Origin: Candidatus Scalindua japonica
Lineage (GTDB): Bacteria > Planctomycetota > Brocadiia > Brocadiales > Scalinduaceae
Assembly (NCBI RefSeq): GCF_002443295.1
Contig: NZ_BAOS01000011.1
Span: 1-64,000 of the forward strand
Direction of reading: 5' to 3'
Length of the DNA stretch: 64,000 bases
The notes under the pieces: model-generated
Told to the model about the DNA's origin: nothing
The model's input: only the letters and a program-made list of their open reading frames with translations
Database searches by the model: none
Shown: positions 7,293 through 16,394 of the stretch, in pieces
How the letters are laid out: every line of letters starts with the position of its first letter
How positions within the stretch are numbered: the first letter of the stretch is position 1
Translations under genes and position numbers: made by a program

Positions 7293-9104
7293 TCAAGAAG
7301 CTTCTTCTAATCGCTTTTCCAAAGCGTCTATCTCATCTTTAAGCCCCTGAGGCAATCTATCACCGAATTTTGCAAGGTGCTCCCTTATTAAAGGCACCTG
7401 CTTTTTCCACTCTTCCGGATCTACTTTTAACAGTTCATCTAAATCACTGCCTGAGATATCCAGACCGTCAAGATCCAGTGCGTCCCTGGTTGGGACCCAT
7501 CCAATAGGTGTTTTTTCGGCCTTTCCTTCGCCGCAGACTCTTTCAATTACCCATTTCAAGGCACGGCTGTTTTCTCCATACCCCGGCCACAGGAACTTAC
7601 CGTCTTTTCCCTTACGGAACCAGTTTACGTAGAAAATCTTTGGCAAATTATCCGGATCAGTCTTTTTCCCCATTTCCAACCAATGTTTAAAATAATCTCC
7701 CATGTGATAACCGCAGAATGGCAGCATTGCAAATGGATCGTATCGCAGCTCTCCAACTTTACCGGCAGCAGCGGCAGTTTTTTCAGATGAGGCTATAGAG
7801 CCAAGGAAGGTCCCATGCTGCCAGCTGAATGATTGATGTATCAGAGGCACAACACTCGGCCTTCTCCCACCAAACAAAAACGCTGAGATTGGAACTCCTT
7901 TTGGGTCTTCCCAGGCAGGATCAATTACAGGATTTTGACATGCATGTGCCGTGAAGCGCGCGTTTGGATGTGCCGCAGTAGTACCTGACTCAGGCGTCCA
8001 TTCATTACCCTTCCAGTCTGTTAATTTAGCAGGCGGCTCATCTGTCATCTCCTCCCACCACACATCGCCATCTTCCGTATAAGCCACATTGGTAAATATG
8101 CTGTTTTCCTTCATTGTAAGCATGCAGTTTGGATTAGTTTTCATTGATGTTCCCGGAGCAACCCCGAAATAGCCGGCTTCCGGATTTATTGCGTATAGAC
8201 GACCATCTTCACCAAATTTCATCCATGCGATATCGTCGCCTACACACTCTACTTTCCAACCGGGAATAGTCGCATTCAGCATCGCCAGATTTGTCTTTCC
8301 GCATGCACTCGGAAATGCTGCTGTAATATATTTTTTCTCTCCACCGGGAGGTGTAATGCCTAGTATAAGCATGTGTTCCGCAAGCCAACCTTCCTCCCTG
8401 GCCATCGAAGAAGCGATACGTAAAGCAAAGCATTTCTTTCCTAATAACGCGTTTCCACCATAGCCAGACCCGTATGACCAGATAGTTCTTGTTTCAGGGA
8501 AGTGAGTAATATACTTGTTATCGGCATTACATGGCCATGGAACATCCTTTTGGCCTTCTTCCAATGGGCTACCGACAGAGTGAAGGCATGGGATAAAAAC
8601 GCCATCTTCACCTAAAACATCTAATACCGCTTTCCCCATACGTGTCATAATTTTTAAATTATTTGCAACATATGGAGAATCTGTAAGTTCTATACCAATA
8701 TGGGCGATTTTTGAACCTAATGGCCCCATACTGAAAGGAACAACATACATAGTACGCCCCTTCATGCAACCGGTATAAAGCGCAGTCATTTCTGCCCTCA
8801 TCTCATCCGGATCACACCAATTATTGTTTGGGCCGGCATCTTCCTTGTTTTTTGTACAGACAAAAGTCCTGTCCTCTACACGGGCAACATCTGCAGGATC
8901 TGAAATTGCCCAATAACTGTTTGGCCTTTTTTCATCATTTAATCTAACATATGTACCGCTCTTAACGAGCATATCTGCCATTTCATCATACTCTTCCTTG
9001 CTGCCATCACACCAGACAACCTTATCAGGTTGACACATCCTTGCCATCTCGTCTACCCATTCCAGAAGTTTTTTATTATTAGTTAGCGGGGTTGTGCTGC
9101 CCAT
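7293..9104 (-). CDS. pckG: Phosphoenolpyruvate carboxykinase (GTP)
   Basis: A cytosolic gluconeogenic enzyme that interconverts oxaloacetate plus GTP with phosphoenolpyruvate, CO2 and GDP. At 603 residues it has the full length of the GTP-dependent family. The hallmark P-loop [13 protein letters not shown] contains the catalytic Cys268 and Lys270. Other family signatures are [18 protein letters not shown], the [13 protein letters not shown] segment and the C-terminal [24 protein letters not shown] lies five bases before the ATG at 9104. It stands alone on the minus strand, divergent from the LOG gene, with a strong hairpin downstream. In an autotroph it would link C3/C4 pools to sugar synthesis, which is relevant to a strain making much polysaccharide, though that link is inference. 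Confidence 0.97.
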   Translation of the reverse strand: MGSTTPLTNNKKLLEWVDEMARMCQPDKVVWCDGSKEEYDEMADMLVKSGTYVRLNDEKRPNSYWAISDPADVARVEDRTFVCTKNKEDAGPNNNWCDPDEMRAEMTALYTGCMKGRTMYVVPFSMGPLGSKIAHIGIELTDSPYVANNLKIMTRMGKAVLDVLGEDGVFIPCLHSVGSPLEEGQKDVPWPCNADNKYITHFPETRTIWSYGSGYGGNALLGKKCFALRIASSMAREEGWLAEHMLILGITPPGGEKKYITAAFPSACGKTNLAMLNATIPGWKVECVGDDIAWMKFGEDGRLYAINPEAGYFGVAPGTSMKTNPNCMLTMKENSIFTNVAYTEDGDVWWEEMTDEPPAKLTDWKGNEWTPESGTTAAHPNARFTAHACQNPVIDPAWEDPKGVPISAFLFGGRRPSVVPLIHQSFSWQHGTFLGSIASSEKTAAAAGKVGELRYDPFAMLPFCGYHMGDYFKHWLEMGKKTDPDNLPKIFYVNWFRKGKDGKFLWPGYGENSRALKWVIERVCGEGKAEKTPIGWVPTRDALDLDGLDISGSDLDELLKVDPEEWKKQVPLIREHLAKFGDRLPQGLKDEIDALEKRLEEAS

Positions 9105-9384
9105 AGCGTCTCCTGTCTACATTATAATAATAAGATTAGTTAATAATTTTTATGATATAAGATTTTGAAAACCAATTGGGTATTGTAAAACAAATCACCA
9201 TTAAATTCCAACCATTTTTTCTGTTTTAAAATCATACTTTCCTGGTGCAAATCATTTGAAATATTATATAATCAAAGTTGAAAGTGCTTAGTTGGTTTTT
9301 CCACCTGAATCGAATAAGCCTGCCAAGTTACACGCTGAATATGAATTCCTTATACAATAAAAATCTTTTATTGAATCAAGTAAA
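9105..9384. promoter_or_regulatory. Divergent intergenic promoter region
   Basis: The 280-base gap between the divergent pckG and LOG genes must contain both promoters. It is AT-rich with several TATAAT-like strings, for example near 9265, but I cannot assign start sites and see no clear operator or riboswitch. Confidence 0.4.
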
Positions 9385-9966
9385 ATGAAAAATGTGTGTG
9401 TGTATTGTGGATCAAGGCCTGGAAGAAAGAGTGACTACTCACTGGCAGCCAGACAGCTGGCACGTACCTTGGCAAGCAGAAATATCGGGCTGGTTTATGG
9501 TGGGGCCAGCGTTGGAATAATGGGCGAATTAGCTAATGCCATCCTTGAAGAAGGCGGAAACGTAATCGGCGTGATACCAAAGGGACTATTTAAGAGGGAA
9601 GTTGCGCATGCCGGCCTTACTGAATTACGGGAAGTTGGTTCTATGCATGAACGAAAATCATTGATGGCGGACCTGTCTGATGGTTTTATCGCTTTGCCCG
9701 GAGGGTTCGGTACGATTGAAGAGATCTTTGAAATTATTACATGGTCACAGTTGGGGATGCACAGGAAGCCTTGCGGCCTGCTCAATGTATGCCACTATTA
9801 TGATAACTTAATTCGTTTCCTTGATCATGCTGTTACAGAGCAGTTCATAAAAGCTAAGCATCATTCCACAATATTAATAGATGAGCGCCCGGATGTTTTG
9901 TTGGATAAATTCGAAGCATACAAAGCGCCTGAAACCGCGCAATGGATTGATAGAAAAACAATTTAA
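9385..9966 (+). CDS. LOG-family nucleotide 5'-monophosphate phosphoribohydrolase
   Basis: A 193-residue Rossmann-like protein of the LOG (TIGR00730) family, which hydrolyses cytokinin riboside or other nucleoside 5'-monophosphates to base plus ribose 5-phosphate. The two signature motifs are present: MHERK at residues 87-91 and PGGFGTIEE at 105-113, the latter holding the catalytic Glu. The N-terminal CVYCGSRPG and the LVYGGASVGIMG loop are also typical. Length is normal for the family. In bacteria the physiological substrate is often unknown, and proteins of this family are frequently mislabelled as lysine decarboxylases. It is monocistronic, transcribed divergently from pckG, with only a weak ribosome binding site before the ATG. 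Confidence 0.93.
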   Translation: MKNVCVYCGSRPGRKSDYSLAARQLARTLASRNIGLVYGGASVGIMGELANAILEEGGNVIGVIPKGLFKREVAHAGLTELREVGSMHERKSLMADLSDGFIALPGGFGTIEEIFEIITWSQLGMHRKPCGLLNVCHYYDNLIRFLDHAVTEQFIKAKHHSTILIDERPDVLLDKFEAYKAPETAQWIDRKTI

Positions 9967-10072
9967 GCTGCTATCACCACAATAACAATCCTCTGACTCC
10001 TCGTCCGAGCCGGTACGGAGTGTAAAAGCGTATCAATCTTAGATTTTCTCATGTATACTTGTGTAAAACACT

Positions 10073-10474
10073 ATGAAGATATATTTACTTACTTTTCTTA
10101 TACTCTTTGTCACAATTATTGTGATATTAAAATTAATCACATCACCAACACCAGTAACTACTACTCAGAATCCACCTGGTTTTAAGAATTATAACACAGA
10201 AATCTCAACACATCGAAATCGAGACAAAGCATATTATGAGCAAAGTACAAATTCAATAATAGACGACAGAAAATTAATAGCTTTTGCAAAAGCATTTGTT
10301 GCGGTACAATCATACATGAATAAAGCTGGTAGTAAGGCAAGTTATAAAGAAACGAGCAAGATTGTTCAAAGCTACGGTTTAAACGTGGAAGATTATACAA
10401 AGATAGCATCAAAAATGAATGAGAGTTCAGATTTCCAAAACAGAGTTCAGAAAATGATTAATGACTCAAACTAG
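10073..10474 (+). CDS. Membrane-anchored DUF4168-like protein
   Basis: A 133-residue exported protein with an N-terminal hydrophobic anchor or uncleaved signal (YLLTFLILFVTIIVILKLI), a polar linker, and a C-terminal helical domain of about 70 residues. The domain pattern (LIAFAKAFVAVQSYM, then YGLNVEDYTKIASKMN and a short FQNRVQKMI end) matches the DUF4168 layout: a FAKAY-like helix followed by a GLS-EEY helix. Function of that domain is not known; it occurs in periplasmic proteins of many environmental bacteria. The gene follows the LOG gene by 106 bases and precedes another exported protein, so the pair may be co-expressed. Confidence 0.72.
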   Translation: MKIYLLTFLILFVTIIVILKLITSPTPVTTTQNPPGFKNYNTEISTHRNRDKAYYEQSTNSIIDDRKLIAFAKAFVAVQSYMNKAGSKASYKETSKIVQSYGLNVEDYTKIASKMNESSDFQNRVQKMINDSN

Positions 10475-10612
10475 CCTGACATCTATTTCAATTCTGATGT
10501 TTCCCTTTTTTTACCGACAGGAAGGTGTCATCTTCAGGTATTCTAAACCTGGCTGCCTGACCAACTATGCGATTCTAATTACTGGCAACTATACCTCACT
10601 GAAAGGTCTAAA

Positions 10613-11137
10613 ATGAAAACGAAATATATCAAATATACATTAATAATACTTATTTTTATATTTTCAATAAACAAAACAAGCTACGGAATTGGAAAAATTG
10701 TAAACTACTTTCTGGACGACCCGAATGCCTGGAATGATACAATGCGGGTTACGAGCAGCACACCAACAAAGATTGTAGTGAAAGATGGTACGGATGGATT
10801 GGTTTTTAAACTTACAGATTTGACCGTAGGTGATGTTGTTGCGCTAGTCTTTCTGGAAACAAAAAAAGTAGCAATATTTAACAGCAAGAACATTTGTGAT
10901 GCCAGTGACAAACTGATACACGGTAAAAACAAAATTGTGTCTGTTATTACAAAGAACTACGGTAATCGCAAAAAATTCTACTATCAATTTTTATTGCAAA
11001 AGACAATTAATGCAGTAACCATTGATATATACAACAATGGAGAAGCAGTTCTTGAAAGTAGATACGATGGCACTAAACCGGTTGGAAACATGTCGGAACT
11101 GTCCGGCATCAAACTGTTAGAGATTGATGTCCGTTAA
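10613..11137 (+). CDS. Secreted hypothetical protein
   Basis: A 174-residue protein with a clear N-terminal signal peptide (hydrophobic stretch TLIILIFIFSINK, likely cleaved near TSYG). The mature part is rich in beta-type residues, with segments such as TKIVVKDGTDGLVFKL, VGDVVALVFLETKKVAIF and NAVTIDIYNNGEAVLES, suggesting a compact beta-sandwich. No catalytic motif is visible and I do not recognise a family. GAAAGGT precedes the ATG. It follows the DUF4168-like gene by 138 bases on the same strand. A periplasmic or surface role is inferred only from the signal peptide. Confidence 0.65.
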   Translation: MKTKYIKYTLIILIFIFSINKTSYGIGKIVNYFLDDPNAWNDTMRVTSSTPTKIVVKDGTDGLVFKLTDLTVGDVVALVFLETKKVAIFNSKNICDASDKLIHGKNKIVSVITKNYGNRKKFYYQFLLQKTINAVTIDIYNNGEAVLESRYDGTKPVGNMSELSGIKLLEIDVR

Positions 11138-11470
11138 CGATTTATAAAACACATCTGCTAAAATAACAATACTTAACCTTATCAATTATAATCTGAAGTG
11201 GATCCCCATTTATATAAGACAAATAAAATATAAATATTTAAAAATATTGTTGGAATTATACGAGTTTTAGCGTTAACATATCCATGTTCAAGTAAGTTGT
11301 TTTCCAAATGACACTTGCTTTCAGGATAACAACTGCATGTAATTGTATATTTCTACATTATTATTTTTGAATCTGAATAGTTGGATTGTTTCACTGACAA
11401 TCTACTTTTTCTGTCCCGTTATAATTCTTGATAAAAATAGAATAATAGTTTATATCGCTCTATTAATCAC
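11138..11470. other. Intergenic, no gene
   Basis: AT-rich sequence with no coding potential recognised on either strand and no obvious hairpin terminator. It presumably carries the promoter for the PilZ gene at 11471. Confidence 0.4.
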
Positions 11471-12115
11471 ATGAACAACAAAGAAAAAGTATCTTCTGAA
11501 AACAGAAACTCTGTAAGAATTCCAGACTCCTTCATAATCAAATACAATGTAATTACCCAGAAGGAGTATGATAAGAAAGCCCCTCTTTATATCAGCCGTC
11601 GTACATTAAACAGGTCAACAGCCAGGAGAAATGAAGTAGAAAAATTTGATTTTGACTGGTCTCATATAGAGGATGAAGTAGATTTCGACCCGGTACTGGT
11701 CAAAATACTGTTTTATCTGGATCAGAAGATTGACAAAGTTATTGCTAATCAGGATAAAATACTCAAAAAATTTGATAAAGTAGAGGAGGTACAAGATGAA
11801 TCTTCGGCAGGAGAATGTATTGATATAAGCGGATCAGGTGTCAGCATGCTCGTTTCAGAAGAGTTAAATCCACATGCTTTATTAGAGTTGATCATTGACC
11901 CTCCTATTAATCCTCCTAAACAGATTATACTCTTAGGAAAACTCACAAGGATATGCCAATCAAATGATAATGAGAACAAGAGCTTTGAATCGTCGGTAAC
12001 ATTTACTGCTATTAATGAAGATGATAGAGAGGATCTGATAAAATACATCTTCCAGAGACAGCGTGAATTGATTTCATCCAGAAAGAGAAGTGGTAATCTT
12101 TCTCCTGATACTTAA
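11471..12115 (+). CDS. PilZ-domain protein (c-di-GMP binding)
   Basis: A 214-residue cytosolic protein with the two PilZ binding signatures: R12-x3-R16 (RNSVR) and D118-x-S-x-x-G123 (DISGSG). In a typical PilZ domain these are 25-35 residues apart. Here about 100 residues separate them, and the insertion (roughly 40-110) contains a charged helical, probable coiled-coil, segment (YLDQKIDKVIANQDKILKKF). This arrangement resembles proteins with a split or YcgR-like atypical PilZ in which the N-terminal arginines lie in a distant loop. c-di-GMP effectors often control polysaccharide production and motility, so a link to the polysaccharide locus 8 kb downstream is possible but unproven. The gene is monocistronic. 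Confidence 0.82.
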   Translation: MNNKEKVSSENRNSVRIPDSFIIKYNVITQKEYDKKAPLYISRRTLNRSTARRNEVEKFDFDWSHIEDEVDFDPVLVKILFYLDQKIDKVIANQDKILKKFDKVEEVQDESSAGECIDISGSGVSMLVSEELNPHALLELIIDPPINPPKQIILLGKLTRICQSNDNENKSFESSVTFTAINEDDREDLIKYIFQRQRELISSRKRSGNLSPDT

Positions 12116-12699
12116 CAAGTATCGGATAGACAGATCAACACTTTGACCGCCTTTTCATTAACCAGTCAGAAAAAATCTCCTTAAAGCATTCTTATATGTT
12201 TTTCTTCCCATTTTCTGTACTGAAATGCCATGTATAGCCATTAACATTTCCATTACAGACAAATAATGTATCCACTGTTAACGTAATTTTGGCAGGAATT
12301 GGTCGTGAACTACGCCAGGATAACCGTTAGAAAATATAATCTACATATTTATTACGAGGTAACAAACAACGGAAAAATATAAAAACACGAAAAAGATTGA
12401 CGTTGTCCACACATTTGTATTTTTCATCTTGCGTCTTTCATCTTATTTTAATATCATTTACGTCGTTTACAACTGTAACACCCTGCGTGTAAGGAACATT
12501 GCAGGAACATTCTTAGCAAATATCCAACCTCCATTTATAAATTTTTTTATTACATTTACGCGATGAGCTCTATTTCAAATATTATTAAAATGTCGCAAAG
12601 CATAATGTACTGCCGATTTGCTCAAGATGCTGTGGATTGCATTATCACCCATTCTATCGCTCCGGCAAAAGCTTAAAAGAAACAGCAAATTAAAATACT
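12116..12699. other. Intergenic upstream of mgtE
   Basis: No gene recognised over nearly 600 bases. Such a long leader before a magnesium transporter invites a search for an Mg-sensing riboswitch, but I could not assemble an M-box consensus from the sequence. There are short inverted and AT-rich stretches only. Confidence 0.4.
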
Positions 12700-14049
12700 A
12701 TGAAATGGTATAAAATATTTACACCTGAGTTAAAGGAACTTATTGAAAGCAAAAACCTGAAAGGATTAAGCCTTTTATTAAGGGAGATACATCCTGCGGA
12801 TATAGCAGAGATAATACGGGAACTGGAACCAGCTGAAAGGGTTATAACATTACGTGTTCTTGATAAGACAAAGATGGCTGATGTTTTTTCCCTGTTGGAC
12901 CCTGAAGAGGAAGAAGAGCTGCTCGGATTCTTTACTGAAAGTCGGGCAAAAACGATCTTGCTTGAGATGAGTCCTGATGACAGGACGCAACTCCTTGACG
13001 AACTTCCCGCTTCAATGGTAAACAAGCTTCTCAAACTCTTTCCAATAGAAGAGAGAGAGGAGACAAATATCTTGCTCAATTATCCACCTGAATCGGCAGG
13101 AAGGATAATGACTACGGAATATGTAGATTTGGGAACGCAAATCACTGTTTCAGAAGCATTAGAACATATAAGAAGGACAGGCCCTGATAGAGAAACAATT
13201 TATACGTGCTATGCAATAAATGAACACAGGGTGTTGTGTGGTGTTGTGTCACTTAAAGATATAATTCTGGCAAAACCTGATCAGAAAATCAGCCAAATAA
13301 TGAGTGAAAAAATTTATAAGGTCAATACAACCGATGACCAGGAAGAAGCGGCCAAAGCAATCCAGAAATATGACTTTCTATCTCTTCCGGTTGTGGATAG
13401 TGAAAATCGACTTGTTGGTATTATTACGGTTGATGATGTTCTTGATATAGTAGAGGATGAAGCCACAGAAGATTTTCATAAGATGGCTGCTATACAAATG
13501 CCCGAAGAGAGATATTTTCGCGCAGGATATTTTAAGCAACTGTCAGGAAGAGTTGGCTGGCTATTTGTCCTTGTCCTGGCATCTACTATCTCAGGAAAGG
13601 TATTACAAAAATATTCGTTGGCCCTCAGCTCAATAATATCGCTCGCATATTTTATACCCATGCTGATGGGAGCAGGCGGCAATATCGGCTCTCAATCATC
13701 TACGCTCGTAATAAGAGCCCTGGCTACTGGAGAATTAGCATTAAGACAATGGTGGAAGGTACTCGTGAGAGAGACTTGTGCCGGTTTTGTAATTGGTTCA
13801 GTTCTTGGGACTACTGCATTTTTTATAGCAATAATCTTACTCCATAACACATTGCTGGGAGTTACAGTAGGGATATCAGTAGCCACTGTAGTTACTGTAG
13901 GAAATCTCGCAGGAGCCGCCACACCACTCATTTTCAGCTACTTTAAGCTTGATCCTGCAATTGTATCAGCACCCCTTATAACCACAATTATAGACGTAAC
14001 CGGAATAATTATTTACTTTGAAATTGCGAGAAGGATATTAAGCATATAA
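12700..14049 (+). CDS. mgtE: Magnesium transporter MgtE
   Basis: A 449-residue inner-membrane Mg2+ channel of normal family length. Domains in order: a cytosolic MgtE N domain (about 1-130, with LREIHPADIAEIIREL and LLDELPASMVNKLLKLFP), a CBS pair (about 135-255, including GRIMTTEYVDL and VVDSENRLVGIITVDDVLDIV), and a C-terminal five-helix membrane domain from about 285. The pore signature is FIPMLMGAGGNIGSQSSTLV, and the last helices contain GNLAGAATPLIFSYFKLDPA. Mg2+ binding between the N and CBS domains closes the channel when cytosolic Mg2+ is high. The gene stands alone; no clear Shine-Dalgarno precedes the ATG. It ends 53 bases before the convergent minus-strand gene. Confidence 0.96.
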   Translation: MKWYKIFTPELKELIESKNLKGLSLLLREIHPADIAEIIRELEPAERVITLRVLDKTKMADVFSLLDPEEEEELLGFFTESRAKTILLEMSPDDRTQLLDELPASMVNKLLKLFPIEEREETNILLNYPPESAGRIMTTEYVDLGTQITVSEALEHIRRTGPDRETIYTCYAINEHRVLCGVVSLKDIILAKPDQKISQIMSEKIYKVNTTDDQEEAAKAIQKYDFLSLPVVDSENRLVGIITVDDVLDIVEDEATEDFHKMAAIQMPEERYFRAGYFKQLSGRVGWLFVLVLASTISGKVLQKYSLALSSIISLAYFIPMLMGAGGNIGSQSSTLVIRALATGELALRQWWKVLVRETCAGFVIGSVLGTTAFFIAIILLHNTLLGVTVGISVATVVTVGNLAGAATPLIFSYFKLDPAIVSAPLITTIIDVTGIIIYFEIARRILSI

Positions 14050-14102
14050 ATAAAGAACTCTTAAATATACGACCGGACACTACTGATAAATGACAATCTT
14101 TT

Positions 14103-14948
14103 TTACTTGGTTACGTTAATGGACATAAACTTTTTTAATTCGTCCATAATACTGGATTTAAGATTTTCAATGAACGCCTGTCCTGTTTCTCCATTTGATA
14201 AGGCACTTTGTACACCTTCTGCTGACGATATATTATTTAACGCTTCAATAAAATCCTCTGCTCCTGCGGGCGTCACACCTTGAACAGGCGTATCAGTTGA
14301 TTGCGACAGTGCATTCGTAATGCCGGATAGATCTATACCAGTAAGCAGGTTTTTTATTTCCTCTATTTTTTGATTATTTTCATGAGACGTAACATTAGCC
14401 AGACCAAAGGTGTTTTGTTCTGAATATTTACGTTTATTCAGTCTCGCATGTACATTGTTTTTCGAAGCATTTCTCATACTTTTTGAAACCGATTCTGCCG
14501 AGTTAAAATGGCCGCGATGTTCATTATCAACAGGTCCAGAAGGTCCAGTAGGTAGACTTTGTTCCGTCTCTACCAGGTGAAGAGCGCCACCACTATCACC
14601 TTGATTATAAAAGAACCCGTAATTTCTGTTTTTAAGTATCTTTGCTATACCCATCTGAAGTGGAATGTCTCGAAACTCTATTGTTATCTTCTCCTTACCT
14701 CCATCGAAAACCCAACCCTTTACACCACTTATCCTCACAACCTCTTGCATAATATCCTCAATGGAAACATCGTTTGCCCGTACGCTTAAAAGATTTTTAT
14801 CAAAGCAAACTAGTAAATCATCAGCTTTGTCTGAATACGCTCTCTCATTTTCAGAGTTAACAGCAACGTTGTTTAAATCCTCTGAAATCGCTTTGGTTGT
14901 GTAGCAAAGAATGGTTATAACAACAACACTTATTATTCTCGCGTACAT
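14103..14948 (-). CDS. Exported protein with STN/secretin-like N domain
   Basis: A 281-residue secreted protein. A signal peptide (IISVVVITILCYTTKAIS) is followed by a domain of about 70 residues (LLSVRANDVSIEDIMQEVVR through IAKILKNRNYGFFYN) with the pattern of STN or secretin N0 domains: a beta-alpha-beta unit with DIPLQMGIAKIL. The rest (about 130-281) is low-complexity and polar, with helical segments such as KIEEIKNLLTGIDLSGITNAL. No secretin pore domain is present. AAGGAG lies nine bases before the ATG. It is the last gene of a run of minus-strand exported proteins. A role in secretion or pilus-like assembly would be a guess. Confidence 0.68.
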   Translation of the reverse strand: MYARIISVVVITILCYTTKAISEDLNNVAVNSENERAYSDKADDLLVCFDKNLLSVRANDVSIEDIMQEVVRISGVKGWVFDGGKEKITIEFRDIPLQMGIAKILKNRNYGFFYNQGDSGGALHLVETEQSLPTGPSGPVDNEHRGHFNSAESVSKSMRNASKNNVHARLNKRKYSEQNTFGLANVTSHENNQKIEEIKNLLTGIDLSGITNALSQSTDTPVQGVTPAGAEDFIEALNNISSAEGVQSALSNGETGQAFIENLKSSIMDELKKFMSINVTK

Positions 14949-15086
14949 AACGATAGCTCCTTAAAAACATTTATATAAGATGAATTAATCATGAAGTATA
15001 ATTTATATTTATTGTAATACACAAAATACACAAAATAAATGTACATATCAAAATATATCAACAGTTTCATATCAGAAAACGGACGG

Positions 15087-16139
15087 TCACGGAGTAATCA
15101 TAGTATCCACACAGAATTCCTGTCCAGTTACCGGGTCAACAAACCTCGAACCTAATGTGATGCCGGGAGGTAACAAACCAAGAAAAAAGATGGGAAATGT
15201 AGCATTAAACGAAGGCGGCAGTTTAATAGCCCCGCCTGAACCCAGATTTATAACAGGAATCTTTGTACCCGCAATTTCGGCCCAGAATTTCCACTCTACA
15301 GGCAGATTTTCAGGATAATCATTGCTTATATGAAAACTGAAAGAACCATTAGTTTGAGGAATAAAATCGCCGGTAATATCACTAAACGACCAAGCGCCAA
15401 AGTTACCGGTATAGTCGTTTCCAGGGAAAAAATTCAGGGTATGAGAACCCTGCATTAGCAGCTCAAAAGTACCATCACTGCCAAAATCAATAGAAGCGGT
15501 AACTACATTTGCCGTACTGACATCAAGCCTCAAGGTTACCTCTGTGATACCAGCACTCCCCAGCACTGAATTAGTAATATTTGAACTGCTGATATTGCTT
15601 TCCAAGCCGTTTAATTTAGAATCGAAAATTGCAATAATATTGCCGGATGGCATCTTTTCCATGCCAAGAACTACTGATTCTGCAGAAGATGCATTGTCAG
15701 GTAATGGTATTTCGAGTATCTGTATACCAAAACCGGTATTCACATTCATTCCATTTGTAAGTTTGAATTTACCCTCTACTCTACCTCCTGTAGCAGGCTT
15801 GATAAATGGCGTGGCAGTCTCGTTAGTTGCCCCAATCATGCGAGAGCCAGAACCATTGACATTCCATGCATCGTTACTACTAAGGTTCAGAAGACCACCG
15901 TTTTCTGCCGTTGGAGAAAACGAAGAATGAACACCGTAAGTCCCAGGACCACCTGGGCCACTGGGAGGCTCCAGGCCATCATCAAATTCATCATTAAGAG
16001 TATTTGGAGTACCTAATGTACCACCCACCTGTGTAAACCTGTCAATGTCATAATAGAAATGTGTACCACCATATGAAACATGACTACAAACAGCTATTAC
16101 TGCAAAAAAAAGGCAGAATAAAAAAAGTAACGATCTCAT
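15087..16139 (-). CDS. Secreted adhesin-like protein with shared C-terminal domain
   Basis: A 350-residue protein with a signal peptide (LLFLFCLFFAVIAVCSHVSYG) and a beta-rich body, including a concanavalin/laminin-G-like region (about 100-250: GRVEGKFKLTNGMNVNTGFG, SVVLGMEKMPSGNIIAIFDS, EVTLRLDVSTANVVTASIDF). The last 85 residues (from NGSFSFHISNDYPENLPVEW) resemble the end of the subtilase encoded upstream: both have PVE, then a P-V/L-INL block, then a P-x-GI block. AAGGAG lies before the ATG. It is probably surface-exposed or extracellular. Ligand unknown. It is co-directional with the protease gene, with a 255-base gap. Confidence 0.65.
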   Translation of the reverse strand: MRSLLFLFCLFFAVIAVCSHVSYGGTHFYYDIDRFTQVGGTLGTPNTLNDEFDDGLEPPSGPGGPGTYGVHSSFSPTAENGGLLNLSSNDAWNVNGSGSRMIGATNETATPFIKPATGGRVEGKFKLTNGMNVNTGFGIQILEIPLPDNASSAESVVLGMEKMPSGNIIAIFDSKLNGLESNISSSNITNSVLGSAGITEVTLRLDVSTANVVTASIDFGSDGTFELLMQGSHTLNFFPGNDYTGNFGAWSFSDITGDFIPQTNGSFSFHISNDYPENLPVEWKFWAEIAGTKIPVINLGSGGAIKLPPSFNATFPIFFLGLLPPGITLGSRFVDPVTGQEFCVDTMITP

Positions 16140-16394
16140 AGTATTTTTCTCCTTCTTAATACTCAGATATAATTTTACAGAAGAATTCTCTACTACATTA
16201 ATGAATTTAGATTATTACAAAAGTTTTATGCCTTGTGATATCAGATACATTGGATATAAATGTCACAAAATACTCTTTTATCATATATAAGATAAGTGTG
16301 ATTGCTCCCAATCTATGCCTCATTTTAATCGGTTTCTATCTTAATTCAACCAAAATTTTCCCATTTCCACTCTAAAATATATATGATTTACAAA

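Noticed and set aside
12116-12699. Mg-sensing M-box riboswitch before mgtE
   Set aside because: I could not identify the conserved core; the region is AT-rich with no clear stem order.
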